From Closterium sp. NIES-65 (Eukaryota; Streptophyta; Zygnematophyceae; Desmidiales; Closteriaceae): DNA of 64,000 nt. The notes under the pieces were generated by a model. That model ran no database searches. It saw only the letters and a program-made list of their open reading frames with translations, and was not told where the DNA came from. How positions within the stretch are numbered: position 1 is the first letter of the stretch; every line of letters begins with the position of its first letter. The position numbers were made by a program, and so were the translations under genes. The stretch spans positions 3,858,501 through 3,922,500 of the forward strand of contig CANXME010002591.1 of assembly GCA_948144175.1 (NCBI GenBank), in the 5' to 3' direction. Below are positions 35,491 through 47,606 of the stretch, piece by piece.

Positions 35491-35511
35491 CACGTGTCAC
35501 TGATGACGTCA
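35491..35511. promoter_or_regulatory. Paired ACGT-core sites: CACGTG and TGACGTCA
   Basis: CACGTG is at 35,491-35,496 and the palindrome TGACGTCA at 35,504-35,511, 7 bp apart, in the spacer between the two divergent host genes. ACGT-core palindromes are the usual targets of plant bZIP factors. Function here is inferred from sequence only. The site is nearer the presumed 5' end of the minus-strand gene. Confidence 0.4.
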
Positions 35512-36362
35512 TTACGGTTAGGACAAGGATTCGGAAAAGAGATGACGGTGACATGATGGCAGCGGCGGGATGTGAGCAGGGATAAGTTCGACGGCGACTC
35601 GGATTTAGAACACGAATTCTTGGGTGCGCGCGGTCATCCAGAATACAACCTCTGTGTGGGAATCGCGGCGATGATTGCCTTGCTGGCGTGAGGTTCTGAC
35701 AAGAAAAATAATTGTTGACCGCTTGAATTCGGATCCGACAGTTCTGTATGGCGCCGTTCGGTTGAATTGTAGCATGTGCAAGTACACTCAAGTTACAATT
35801 CCAAAAAACTAGGGCACAAACTACAGAACTATTACTTCTGTTCTGCTCAAAAGCTCTGTTCGAAAGTTGTGATTCTAGTGGGATTCATCTTTCCATGGTT
35901 GGGGAAAACATACATGAAACTAGAATCTACAGATGGCCCTGGAAATCATTACACTGGAAAAAAGTTATGATGCTATGATGCATTGATAAATAAAATCAAT
36001 AAAGCGACATTCCCTAACGAGAACTTGAACGCCTTCCCTTTCAACTTCATTACAAGCGACGACGTCTGTCCCTCCAAATCCCAAGGAAAATTCCACGTTT
36101 AACCAATCAGCAGCTTCCGCGTCGTTCCCTGATTGAACCTTCCAACCACGTCAGAAATCTCACCACTCGAACTCAATTTGGTTCGGACGCCTACAATTCC
36201 ACTCCTTTGCACCTCGAGTGTTCACATCTCCTCCCTCCCACCTCATTCCCATTTCTATCTATTTGTTGTTGCACACTTCCCGCCACTGCCTTACCTCTTG
36301 CCTGACCTCTTGCCTGACCTCAATACGCCTTCTCGGCCAGAATCGTCTGTCGACCACTCCCC
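35512..36362. other. Divergent intergenic region
   Basis: No coding sequence supported. It is markedly richer in A and T than the genes. Possible promoter elements for the plus-strand gene are an inverted-CCAAT type context with CCAAT at 36,103-36,107 and CCACGTCA at 36,146-36,153. An A/T-rich stretch with ATAAATAAAATCAATAAAG lies at about 35,986-36,004. Confidence 0.5.
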
Positions 36363-39300
36363 ATGCTGCCTGTACGAGCCCTCTCCGCCGCATCCGTCTC
36401 CTCTCCCACCTCGCTTACAGCACGCCACGTGGCCAAACTCCGTGCTTCCACCTCCACTGCCACACCGTTGGATTCGCACGTACCTGTCCTCCAGTCGCAT
36501 TCTCAGCCGATGTCCCTCAGCCGTCCTTGTTTCATCTCGCGCGGCTCGTTCGCACTGCGCAGAGAACGCGTGAAGCTACCATATCGCGGAATCGCAACGA
36601 GAGTAGTTTCGTTACTTGCACGGCCTGACGGTCAACCCCTCTCTTCCGCTACGGCGTCCGCGGCAAGGGGTCGTTCCGCCGTGTCTCGGAGCGCCAGCCT
36701 GCCTGGCATGGCCGGACCAGCCGAGCAGCGGCAATCCCCCGCTGTAACCGCAGCTGCAGCCGCCGCGACGGCGGCGACATCGCCAGTGCCGTCGCTGGAG
36801 GAGCTGCGTGCGACGGTGGAGGAGCGCGCGGGCGTGCCACTGGGTCAGCGCGAGCGGCTGTCGAAGGCAGCGCAGCGGCTGTTCGGCGCGGCGGAGAGCG
36901 ACGTGCGCGTGACGCTGTACCGCGACAACTCCGCGTGGTGCCCGTACTGCGAGCGCGTGTGGCTGCAACTGGAGGAAAAGCAGATCCCCTACGCGTGAGC
37001 TCAGCCGTGGCCTGTTCGTCGTTTGCCGTGTGCCATGTCGTATGCTACAAATCTCCATGTGTCCCTATTGCCTATTCGTTGTCTCCCACACCAAGCTGTC
37101 CCCTAGCTGCTATTTCTCCACCAGCTTCAACCTCTCAGTCTAAATTGTCCACCATTGTCTACCCACCTCCCCCCCCCCCCACCTCTTTCCCTCTCTCCCT
37201 CAATCTCTATCTGTCTCCTTTTCTCTCTCCCTTTCTCCCCCTCCCCTTCCCTCTCCCTCTCTCGCGCGCATGCACTCTCGTCCTCTCTCCCGGGCCACCG
37301 GCGGTCAGGGTGGAGAAGATCAACATGCGGTGCTACGGCCCCAAGCCCGATTGGTTCATGCAGATGGTGCCCTCGGGCCTGCTGCCCGTGCTCAAGGTGA
37401 TCTCGGACGCCACTCAACAAGTCTTTTCTCACAATAGCCAACACAAGTTCGTGTGCTCAAGGTGCCTCCATGGATGCGTGCCTTCCGCACGCGTGTTTGT
37501 GTGCGCCTTTGTGCCTGTGTGCGTGCTCCTGTTTGTTCCCACTACGCTGTGTGACCATTGCCTGCCCTGTGCTGCACCGCATGGGCTGCCCACCACATGC
37601 ACGTGCCTGCTGCTGACTCACCACATACACCTGCCGCGTGCAAGTCAAGACGAGACATTGGAGGATCACCTTGCATTGCACCACCACACACCGTGGCGTG
37701 CCGTGCCTATGTTACCCATACCATGCAGATCGTTGTACCTGCCTGCATGCTTTGCTGTCAAGTCCCTCCACCTCGCAACATTCTCTCCCACCACCCACCC
37801 CCCACTCCTCTCTCCTTATCCCCATCCTCCCTCCTCCCTTTCCCCGCCCGTCCATTCCCCACGCTCCTCTTCCTCGTCCTCTTAATCTCACCAGCCCTCC
37901 CCTCTTCCCCTTCAACCCCTCCCCCCCACCTTCCTCCTGCTGCACCCCAGCTGGACGGCAGGGTGATAACAGAGTCCCTAGACATCATGTTTGCTATAGA
38001 GCGCGCCTTCCCCTCGCACAAGCCCCTGCTGCCGCCACCCTCCGACCGTGCGGCCACGCAGCGGGTGGAGCGGCTGCTGCGCCTGGAGAGGCAGCTGGCG
38101 GGCGCGTGGCTGCAGTGGTCGCGCATGGGGGACAGCGCGGGGGGGCTCATGGGGGGAATGTTCAGGCGCGGAGGCGGAGGGGGGATGGGCGCGGGGCAGC
38201 GCATGTTTGAGGAGGCGCTGGATGCCGTGGATGCAGCACTGCTGGAGGGCGGTGGCCCACTGTTCATGGGCGACCAGGTGATGAGGGGGAGGATGGGCGG
38301 GGGAATGGGGGGGGGAGAGGGTGGGTGGGGGGGTGGGCTTGGGGTTGGGTGGAGGGAAAGGGCAGAGGGATGGGCGCGGAGATGGGCAGAGGGGACGGGT
38401 GGAGGGGGTGGGCGAAGGGGGTGGGCGTAAGGGGTGGGCGGAGGGGATGAGCGGGAAAGAGGATGGGGGGGGGGGAGGATGGGCGGAGGGGATGGTCGAA
38501 AAAAGGGATGGGGGGGGGAGGATGGGCGAGGGGATGGTCGGGAAAGGGTATGGGGGGGGGGAGGATGGGCTAGGGGATGGTCGGAGGGGATGGGGAAGGG
38601 GGAAGGGGGGTGGATGAATGGAGGGTATGGGCAGGGGGTGGGAAGACGGGTGGGTGGTGGTATGGGGTGGGATGGGATTCGATGGGGTGGAATGTGCGGA
38701 GAATCTAGCAATGCACCACCCCTATGTTCCACACGAATTCACTCGCGAACTGCTTCCACTATTCGCTTCGTCTCTATCCTAACTGCACTGCCAGCCAGCA
38801 CTGCACGCCCCTCTCATCCAACCAGCTCCACCCCTCCCGCTCCCCTTCAATGCCACACCATCCTTCCTCCCTGTCCCTCTCCCACTGCTCCTCTCGTCCC
38901 ACACCATAGCACCCCAACCTCGCTCACAATCCCCCTCCTCCCCCACACACGCAACACCCCCTCATCCTCCCCCTGCAGTTCTCCATGGTGGACGCGGTGT
39001 ATGCGCCATTCCTGGAGCGCACAGCAGCCAGCATCCCCTTCTGGAAGGGCCTCACAGTGCGTGGCAACACGCGCTGGCCCGTGCTCAACGCCTGGTTCAC
39101 AGCCATGGACGCCCGCCCGCCGTATCTCGCCATGAAGTCCGATGACTTCACCATCACCCACACCCTTGAGCCGCAGATCGGCCCCGTTGTTCTCGCCGAC
39201 GCAGGGGCTGCACACCGTGATTATATTGAGGGGCGGGACGGGACTGGTGCGTGGGATTTGCCGTTACAGCCGGAGGTGACTGCGTGGGGGGAGGACGATG

Positions 39301-39746
39301 GGACAGGCGGGGCGGGGCGGCAGGCACAGCAGGAGGCAGTGGAGTCGATTATTCTCAACCATGAGTTGTTGGTGTCTTTCTGCCTGCGCGCCTTGCGGGA
39401 TCAGTCCTTTCCTGGTCAACGGGTCACGCTGGTTGGAGGACGGCCCCGGCTGCAGCCGCCTTCTGATGCTGAGCTGGAGGCAGCGAGGGAGCGGCTGGCG
39501 CCAGCTGTCAGCGAGGCCCTGCGCCACGTGGCGCATGCTCTGCTGGAAGGCACAGAGGCGGTAGGGGCAGCAGTGCCAGCAGGGCTGCTTGGGGCGTTGA
39601 GCGGAGAGGAGCAGGAGGAGGTGGCAGTGTGTGTGGCTTATCTGAGGGACAGGGTGGGAGTGCCAAGGGACCTCACTTACCCTGCTGCAAGGCAGCTGAG
39701 GGCGCACCTGCAGTGGATGGTACGGCTGCTGGGCTCCAAGGTGTAG
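36363..39746 (+). CDS. Glutathione S-transferase family protein, probably plastid-targeted (host gene, 4 exons, about 604 aa)
   Basis: Exons are 36,363-36,994, 37,309-37,396, 37,951-38,277 and 38,979-39,746. All junctions are GT-AG and phases agree. Residues 1 to about 130 are rich in Ser, Ala, Arg and Thr and nearly free of acidic residues, as in a transit peptide; Met near residue 50 is an alternative start. The thioredoxin-like domain starts [19 protein letters not shown], with a Cys-Pro-Tyr-Cys active motif at 193-196. It continues through [20 protein letters not shown] and ITESLDIM. The C-terminal helical part includes [20 protein letters not shown] and [20 protein letters not shown], followed by an extra 150-residue tail. 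A CxxC motif points to thiol transfer or reduction rather than classic conjugation. Intron 3 is G-rich at its start and pyrimidine-rich at its end. Confidence 0.92.
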
Positions 39747-39976
39747 GCTCTGAGCTTGCCTGCATGCCACCATGCAGTGCTCCGCTGAATGATTTGGAAT
39801 GGAGGTGTCTCGTTTCGTGCATACCATGTCTACCCCACATCGGTATGCATGAAAATGCAGTGTGCTAAAATATAGGTACGGTAGGTAGATATATAAAAGA
39901 ACTGTATCACAAACATCTTTACCTCATCTGCATGAGCAAGGGGCTCGATGAACGAGATAAGGGAGGTTTCCGAATC
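39747..39976 (+). other. 3' flank of the glutathione S-transferase family gene
   Basis: A/T-rich sequence containing AAAATATAGG and ATATATAAAAG. It probably holds the 3' UTR and polyadenylation region. No further gene seen. Confidence 0.5.
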
Positions 39977-40290
39977 TGTGTAAAGAAATAGAAACAGCGG
40001 AATGGTATTGGATTAGCAAGCAAGGGATACATATACTAACCCTTAAGTGTTGTACTCACAATCTACCTCAGTATAACTAATCACAAACATAAACATAGTT
40101 TGACACACCCCCATAGTTTAAGTGAGGGAAAGCTAGACAAGGCAAGAACCACGAAGGGTGGACCAAGGAGAATCTCAATATCACCACACATTCCGAGCAC
40201 AAGCGAGCGGCCAAATGGCCAGTTCACACGTAATGTTACAATGACAAAGCAGGACAATGATGACAATATATAGCACAGTACATCAAGCAA
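39977..40290 (-). mobile_element. E: 3' end of an old copia element
   Basis: On the minus strand, a copia 3' UTR (to about 40,106) contains the GGCC-ATTT-GGCC hairpin (40,209-40,220) and the tract CTATGGGGGTG. An LTR of about 129 bp follows (40,105 down to 39,977, TGTCAAAC to TTACACA). No coding part is recognised. The upstream limit near 40,290 is approximate. No target duplication found; incomplete and old. Confidence 0.7.
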
Positions 40291-40611
40291 GACTAGAACA
40301 AGACTCTTAGAGAGAGGATCTTGGATAGGATAGGAATTCCTTAGAAGAGTTTGGTAGCGGAAGTCTTTGTTGTAGGAACTCTGAGGGTACATTCCGCTGT
40401 GGATTTATGTCACAATCGATATGATTATAGTGGATGTAACTGACAAAGTTGATTAAAACAGAGATTACACACATAGTAAACAATCTTAGCTAGCCATGTA
40501 CGCTGAGGGTTACACTCCCTTATTTTAACTCCTTAACAGGCATTTCTACAATGACTCTGACTGCTGCAATTCTTTCTTGTTACCGAGTCGTTGCATGTAC
40601 GGTAACCTGTA
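40291..40611. other. Unassigned spacer
   Basis: About 320 bp between element E and Tn3. I see no coding frame, RNA gene or repeat with support. It ends with the TA (40,610-40,611) that serves as the Tn3 target duplication. Confidence 0.5.
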
Positions 40612-41374
40612 CCGTATTCTCCCGGATAAAACACCCCCCCGTAATTGTACACCCCCGGGTAGCTAATACGGGGTGGGTGTTATATCCGACCCCATTAGTA
40701 CTGTACCCCCCTTTTTGGGGTGATTCTCTATAACACCCCCCTTTTCTTATAGATTCCTATTATAGCTGTTATCGAGTCCGATTCCTTACGGGAGGATATC
40801 GCGAAAATCACTACCTAGAAGAAATTTCGCATGTACTTTCACTTAGAATCGGCCGAGATCAGGCCTCTCGTTATCAGGGTAAAATACCCTTTTTGCACTA
40901 ACTGGCGGCCGCTTTTTTTCAGTTACCGTCAGCCCCCGGATAGAAGCGCCCCTGTGCTTATAATAAAACACTGTTTTTTAGGTGGGTGCGCTTATAATTG
41001 AGGAATTTTATAAGCGCCGGCGCCTATAAAATGGCAAAATTGAAATGGTTTTTTTTTACATGTATTTGAAGCCTTTTCAAACGGGGATTCAATCCACATC
41101 TAGAACGTTCGAGTTTGTGCATGAAACGCGCGTCAAATTGCCAACAAGGCGCGGAATCACGCCCGCCACGCCTTGCTCGCCTGGCCAGATTCATCGTACC
41201 GAATCTGGCCCATGCCAACGCACACGCAGTTTAGTGTGCGACTGCCCAATCAGGGCCGACTGTCGTGCTAGCCACGACGCAGTAAAACCACAAACGGGGA
41301 GAGATTCCTTGCCAAAAACGCTTGGACCTCACCACATCAGCTCCTCTGCGGGGAGATCTTGACTGTTTCTCCCC

Positions 41375-41504
41375 TGTGGAGTAAAGAAAACAGGAATGAA
41401 AATGACTAAGGAAAGATTGGGTACAAATACAACCCTAGAAACCCTGTACCCCATATGTGCTACCCCACTATAGCCTACAGCAACTATGTCATATAAATCT
41501 GACA
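41375..41504 (-). repeat. D 3' LTR (130 bp)
   Basis: On the minus strand it starts TGTCAGATTTATATGAC after the tract CTATGGGGGTG and ends TACTCCACA. Confidence 0.95.
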
Positions 41505-41710
41505 CACCCCCATAGGCAAAGTGGGGGAGAACAAGGGGTCACAAGACCAGTCAAGCAAAGCAAAGCAAGCTCAGGGTGGATCACAAAGTCACCACACAGT
41601 CCGAGCACAAGAGTAGGGCCAGAGGCCAGTTCACATGCAGGAGTACAGACATATATATAAAACTAGACAAACAAGAGCAGGCATATATATATGTCACAGT
41701 ACAAGTGAAG

Positions 41711-44700
41711 TCAAGAGGAGAGCAAGTGAGGCAAGACAGGCACAAGACCCAGCTGGGTGCAAAAGCGCTGATGGTCACAAGGCGCGAGTGCCTTGGTGAA
41801 CACATCAGCAGTGTTGGCCTCAGAGGCCACGTACGCAAGTCGCAACTGACCACGCTGCTGCAGCTCACGAGCAAGGAAGTAGCGGAGAGCAATGTGCTTC
41901 GTTCTGTGCTCCAAGCGCTGCTCTCGACACAAGGCCAGCATAGCCTTGTTGTCTACGTACAGCACTGGAGGAGAACGAGGCGGCTCTCCAAGGTCAGTCA
42001 GCAGGTAGGTGAGCCAGCGAAGCTCCTGTGCAGCCATGGCCCCGGCGTAGATCTCAGCTGGAGCCGAGAACCGAAGACGAGCGAGTAGACCGCCACGAGA
42101 CAGAGCCGGAACCAAGGCTGAAGGTGTAACCCTGTGACGACCGCTGCGTAGCCTGGTCGTCAGCCCAAGAAGCGTCCGCGTGGCCGGTAAGGACCACTGG
42201 ACTCCGCCCTCCAAGCACTAGCCCCATGCCCGACGTACTGCACAGGTAGCGCAATACCCTCTTCGCTGCAGCCATGTGCTCCGGTCTGTGTCTCCCAGGA
42301 GCAACATAGCGTGCAAGAATGCTCAGAGGGTATGCGAGGTCAGGTCGTGTGCAGGTCATCAGGTACATGAGGCAGCCAACAAGCTCTGCATACGGACCAC
42401 TCGACTCTACGGACTCATCCGAAGGCAGAGCTGAGAGTGAGTGGCGAGTAGGCAGAGGAGTGGGCTGAGGCGAGGAGTACGTGAAGCGGAAGCGCTGAAG
42501 GACCTGCTGCACCATGTGTGACTGAGTCAAGGTAATGGTGCGGCGTGCTCTGTCCCGAGTGATCTGCAAGCCAAGGTAGCTGCGCAGTTCACCCAGGTCT
42601 GTGCACGTGTGTCTCTTCAGCAGCTCGGACTTCACGTAGGCGAGTCCAGCAGTGTCCGCTGTGGCAAAGACCAAGTCGTCGACGTACACGAGGATGTAGA
42701 AAGGCGGCAGGGAAGTGTCGGTGCGAAGAAACAGCGACGGGTCAGCAGTAGAAGGAGCAAACCCAAGAGCCGCAAGCGTAGTCCTCAGTGTGTCGTGCCA
42801 CTCACGCGGTGCCTGGCGGAGACCGTAGACTGGCCGTCGGAGGCTCCACTGGGTGCCAGGAGGGAAAGTCCCAGTGAAGCCAGGTGGACGGCGAAGCCAG
42901 ATCTCCTCGTGCAGGCTACCCTGCAAGAACGCAGTGCTGAAGTCGAGAGAGTGAAGCTCGTAGTCGCGCTGAGCGGCTATGTGCAGCAGAACCCGAAGAG
43001 TAGTCATCTTCGGGGTGGGAGAGAAGGTCTGAAAGTAGTCAACTCCCTGTCGCTGACTGAAGCCACGAGCAACGTACCGTGCCTTGAAGACAGGTGGAGA
43101 GCCCGGCGGCCGCTTCACCCTGAAGATCCACATGCCACTGACGATGTTCGCCCCAGGAGGGGGAACCGCGTCAACGTAGGTGCCTGTGGACTTCCAGGAA
43201 GCCATCTCTGCATCCATAGCTGCCTGCCACTGAGAGGAGTAGGGACCCTCTACGGCCTCCGCGTAAGAACGCGGAGTCGGGATGTCTAGTGCATCCGGGT
43301 CTCCCTCAGGGGCAAGCAGTACAGACGCGAGATGAGGTGAAGCAGCCGCTAGACACTGTAACTCCTCCTGCCTGTCCTCTAGGACGTCCGTGCCAAGAGC
43401 ACACTCACCCCCGACGGACGGAGGACAGACAGACGCAGACTCAGCAACAAGACTAGCAGCGTAGTCGAGACGACAGCGAGCAGCAAAGTCGACGAGCTCA
43501 GCGACAAGGGCAGACGCAGCAGTGGACTCAAACGAGGGGTCAGTGACGACAGTAGCAAGGAGACGCGTGACAGTAGGACTGGCAGCACGAAGAGAGTCCG
43601 ACTCAGGGTTGGCAAGCACAGGAAGAGAGGACTCAGGAGGAGAAGGCAAAGGGGCACGCAGAGGAGCAGTGGACGGACGCAAAGACATCCGGTGCGTGCC
43701 AGGGACAGGAGGAGGACGCTGACGCGAACTGCGACCACTAGCGCGAGCAGCACGAACAGGCGACGCGGGACGAGACGCAGGCTCACGACGCTCAGCAAGA
43801 CCTCCAGTAGGACCAGTGTAAGGAGAGGGAGCAGGCAGTGGAGAGGATAGCTCCAGCAGGGACTGCGACTGGACAGGCGGTGGACCCTCTACTGGAGGAG
43901 AAAGACCAAGAACCTGCTGCAGGAGTGGAACGACGTACGGCCGAGGCCGCGCGGCAGCTCGAGACTCAGCAGGGACAGCACCACCACCCTCAGCGACAGC
44001 ACGAGCGCCACCCACACCTCCAGCGGCAGGACCAACAGCAGTAGGCTCAGCACCAACGCCCTCAGCAGCTCCAGCTCCAGGAGGACCCGCAGGTCCAGCA
44101 GCTCCGGGACCGGCAGCACCTGCACCCTCGACAGTCGAAGAAGCTCCAGCTCCAGCTCCAGCAGCACCTCCAGACGCAGCAGCACGCCTCCAGCGGCGAG
44201 CGAACCACTCGCGCAGCTCCTGTGGAGAGAGGGGCTCCCGGCGAGACGCAGCAGCAGGAGAAACCCCAGGCTCAGCAGCTCCAGACGCAGCACCCCCAGG
44301 CTCAGCAGCTCCCAGCACAGCACCCCCAGGCTCAGCAGCTCCCGACCCAGCACCCCCAGACCCAGCACCTCCAGGCACAGCACCCCCCGGCTCAGCACCC
44401 CCAGGCTCCGCACTCTCCGCAGTAGCACCCTCAGGCCCAGCACCCCCAGCAGTAGCACCCCCAGGCTCAGCACCCCCGCGCACAGCACCCCCAGAGTCAG
44501 CACCCCCAGGCTCAGCACCCGCAGCAGCACCAGAGTCACCAGTAACCTCGACCGGGTCAACGGCGTCTACCTGGGACACACCTGAGGGGGCAGGAACCTG
44601 AGGGGGGAGGGGGTCTACCGGGGGGGGAACCGGCACAAGGAAGTCCGGGGGAGGGGGGAGGGAAGGAGTGCGGTAGGGGAAGAGACGGTAGAAGGGGACT

Positions 44701-47606
44701 GACTCGTCGAACGTGACGTCCTGGGAGGACAGAACACGACGAGAGGAGGGGTGGTAAAACTGCCACCCTGGGGCGTCAGTGGGGAAGCCAAGGAAGACAC
44801 AGGGAGCAGCACGAGGGGACAGCTTGTCCGCAGACAAGTCGCGGACAAACGCCCGAGATCCCCAGACACGGAACACAGACGCATCGCCAACCTTCCCCGT
44901 CCACAGCAAGGCTGGGGACATCGCTGGCCGAGAGACCCGGGGGTGAAGGTTGAGCTGATGCGCCGCGTACCTCACCGCAAACGGCCACAGAAAATGGGGG
45001 GCAGCCGCATGCATCATGGACGTACGAGCGACATCCATGACCATGCCAATGCGGCGCTCAACAATCCCATTTTGCTGTGGTGAGTCCGGAAGCGTGAAGG
45101 TCTGGCGGATCCCCCGTGCACGACAGTAGTCTCGCAGAAGGCGAGAAGAGAACTCTCCGCCTCTGTCAGAGTGCAGACGCAGAACAGGAAAGTCCGAGCC
45201 GAAGCTCTTCCTGAGCTGGAGACGAGCCTCGCGGATCCAGTCGATCAGCACCTCAGTGACCGCACCCTTGCTGCGCAAGGGGAGGACTGTGGTGTAACGC
45301 GAGTAGTCGTCAACCACCAACAGGAAGTAGCGCTCGTAACCCTGCCCACGGACGGGGGCTGGGCCCCACACATCCATGTGAAGCGTCTGCAGGGGAGCCT
45401 CTGTCGGGGGGAAGTGGGAGGAGTGAGGAGTAGCCCGGAGGCGACCCTCGACACAGGGGACACAGGAAGGTCCTGGCCCGGAGGGGAGAGGAGTGAGAGA
45501 CTGGGGAAGACCAGAGACAAGGACACGGGAAGCCATGCTCCGAAGACGGGGCAAGGAGGGGTGGCCAAGACGGTGGTGCCACAGGAGAGTCTCGTGAGAC
45601 AGGAGGCGACAAGAACAGGGGGCAGACTCAGGACCTGACCGGGACGCAGCAGCAAGTACCTGACCCGACGCAGCCACCTGACCAGACGCAGGGACAGGAG
45701 GAGACTCAACGGTCAGGGTGTAGAGACTCGACCCCGGCCGACGCGAGAACGTGGCCAGGTGTCGGCCTGTGCGTGCGTCCGTGCAGTGGGTCACCCGCTG
45801 ACTCGCAGGAGTGAACTGGTGAACACCCACATCCTGCAGGTCCGCTCCACTCACCAAGTTCGTAGAGAACGAGGGAAGGTACAGACCCGACAGGGTGCCC
45901 GAAGGGGCAGCCGGACACGGGAGGACAGTGGAGAAGTGAGACAGGACAGGACCCCCAGAGGGGTCAGCAAGGGAGACTGCAACCGGCCGGCCGAGCGGCG
46001 TAAGGGTAGTGCGGTCTCGAAAGAAGGAGCGAGAAGCTCCGGAGTCAAGTGTGAAAGTGAGGGAGGACGAGGACGACTCAGTACCTGAGAGCGCAGTCTC
46101 ACCAGTACCTGAGAGCGCAGACGCACTGGCACCTAGAGCAGCAGCCTCACAAGCACCTAGCGCAGCAGTACCAATGCCCGGGTCTGGCTGGAAACAGCGG
46201 TAACCCTCATTCTCCTCACTATAATCCACAACATACATAGCAGTAAGGATAGCATCAAAATCAAGATCAAAGATCGCTACACCAGCCCTGAGAAGCTCAT
46301 CCTAGCGAGGGATCTCACTAGCCCCAGGGAACTGCTGACGCCAGGCGTCCGTCAGGCGGCCAAAGCAGCGCTGGGTGGCGTGGGCACCCCCACACTGCTC
46401 ACCCGCGCGGTCGCCGGAACGAAGAACGTAGGTGCAGGGACCAGTACCCCCACCCCTCTGACGCCCAGCGTACCACTTACGAAGCTGCTGAGGCGAAGGG
46501 ATGTCCCGAGAGCGCTGCTGCTGCTGCCGCTGCGAGCGCTGGCCACCACCACCGCCGCTACGCTGCTGGGTACCACCCCGACCAGATCCACCCCCTCCAC
46601 CACCACTGCCTCCTCCGCTGCCGCCTCCACCGCCTCCACCTCCGCCGCCTCCACCTCCGCCGCTGCCTCCACCACCACCGCTGGCACCACCACCACCGTC
46701 TCCGCCGCTGCTGCCACCACCACCACCACCCCCGCCACTAGTCCCGCCGCCACCCCCACTCCCTCCGCCGCCACCGCCGCCACCGCCACCGCCCCCTCCA
46801 GCTCCACCCGCGCCCTTGCCCCCCTTGCCCTTGCTGGAGCGACGTCTCCCACTAGGGGCAGACGTCGCGCCGACCGACTCAAGACCAAGCAGGTCGGCAG
46901 CAGCAGCAGAGGCAACAGAGGGCAGCAAGGGGGAAGGAGAGCACCCCTCAAAGATGGGGGTGCGAGGGTCACCACGAGAAGCACCTACAGCGACGATGCT
47001 CTTCTCCGCTGCGAGGAGGGCCTTCTCGAGGAGGTCGACGGTGAGGGTGGTGGGACAGACTGCGAGAAAGTGGTCCCTGACGACTCGAAGGGAGTCAGGG
47101 AGGCGTGCGACTACGTAGTAGAGAGCGATGTACATGGGGGGGGGGTTCTTAGCGCAGAACTCAGCAGGAAGGGCGGCGCGGTAGCGAGTGTCACTAGTGC
47201 GGAGGTGCGTAATGAGGTCAGCGAGAGTGGGAAAGGCAGAGAGGTCAGGAAAGAGGTAGGGAAGCATGAGACGGCTCAGTGCAGCAGTGGCAGGGGAGGA
47301 GTAGCGCGCAACTACAGCGTCGTACAAGGTCTGAGCACTCTTGTACTGACTGAAGTGCGCACGCTCAGAGGTAGGGAGGTGGCGACGCACAGCAAGACGT
47401 GCAGCAGCATCGCGGGTGGCCCACTTAGAGCGGACAGCGGGATCAGCATCAGCAGCAGGAGCAGGAGAGGCGCCAGTGGTGAGATCAAAGAGAGAAAGGT
47501 CGTCAGCCCTGTCGCACTGTAAGAACAGCTGCAGGTCGTCTAACCAGACCTCAAAATCAATGGCGCGACCCTCAGCGTCAAAAGCTAGGACACAAGGGGT
47601 GGCCAT
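41711..47606 (-). pseudogene. D gag-pol region
   Basis: On the minus strand, Gag starts MATPCVLAFDAEGRAIDF at 47,606. A core helical part, a long poly-Gly segment (about 46,790-46,570) and the motif C-x13-C-x3-H-x4-C (about 46,440-46,365) follow. Pol shows the protease box LDSGASRSFFRD (about 46,050), integrase (about 45,600-44,990; HSDRGGEFSS and PQQNGIVERRIG), a Gly-Ala-Glu-Pro linker (44,540-44,260), reverse transcriptase (YVDDLVFAT near 42,680) and RNase H with ANTADVFTKAL near 41,810. A young fossil with few breaks. Confidence 0.9.

Noticed and set aside
35700-36000. A possible further transposon or small gene in the A/T-rich intergenic stretch
   Set aside because: No inverted ends, no duplication and only a 64-codon frame without recognisable features.
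43838-44425. Plus-strand Gln/Pro/Ala-rich frames opposite D
   Set aside because: Antisense shadows of the GGAEP linker; they have no independent support.
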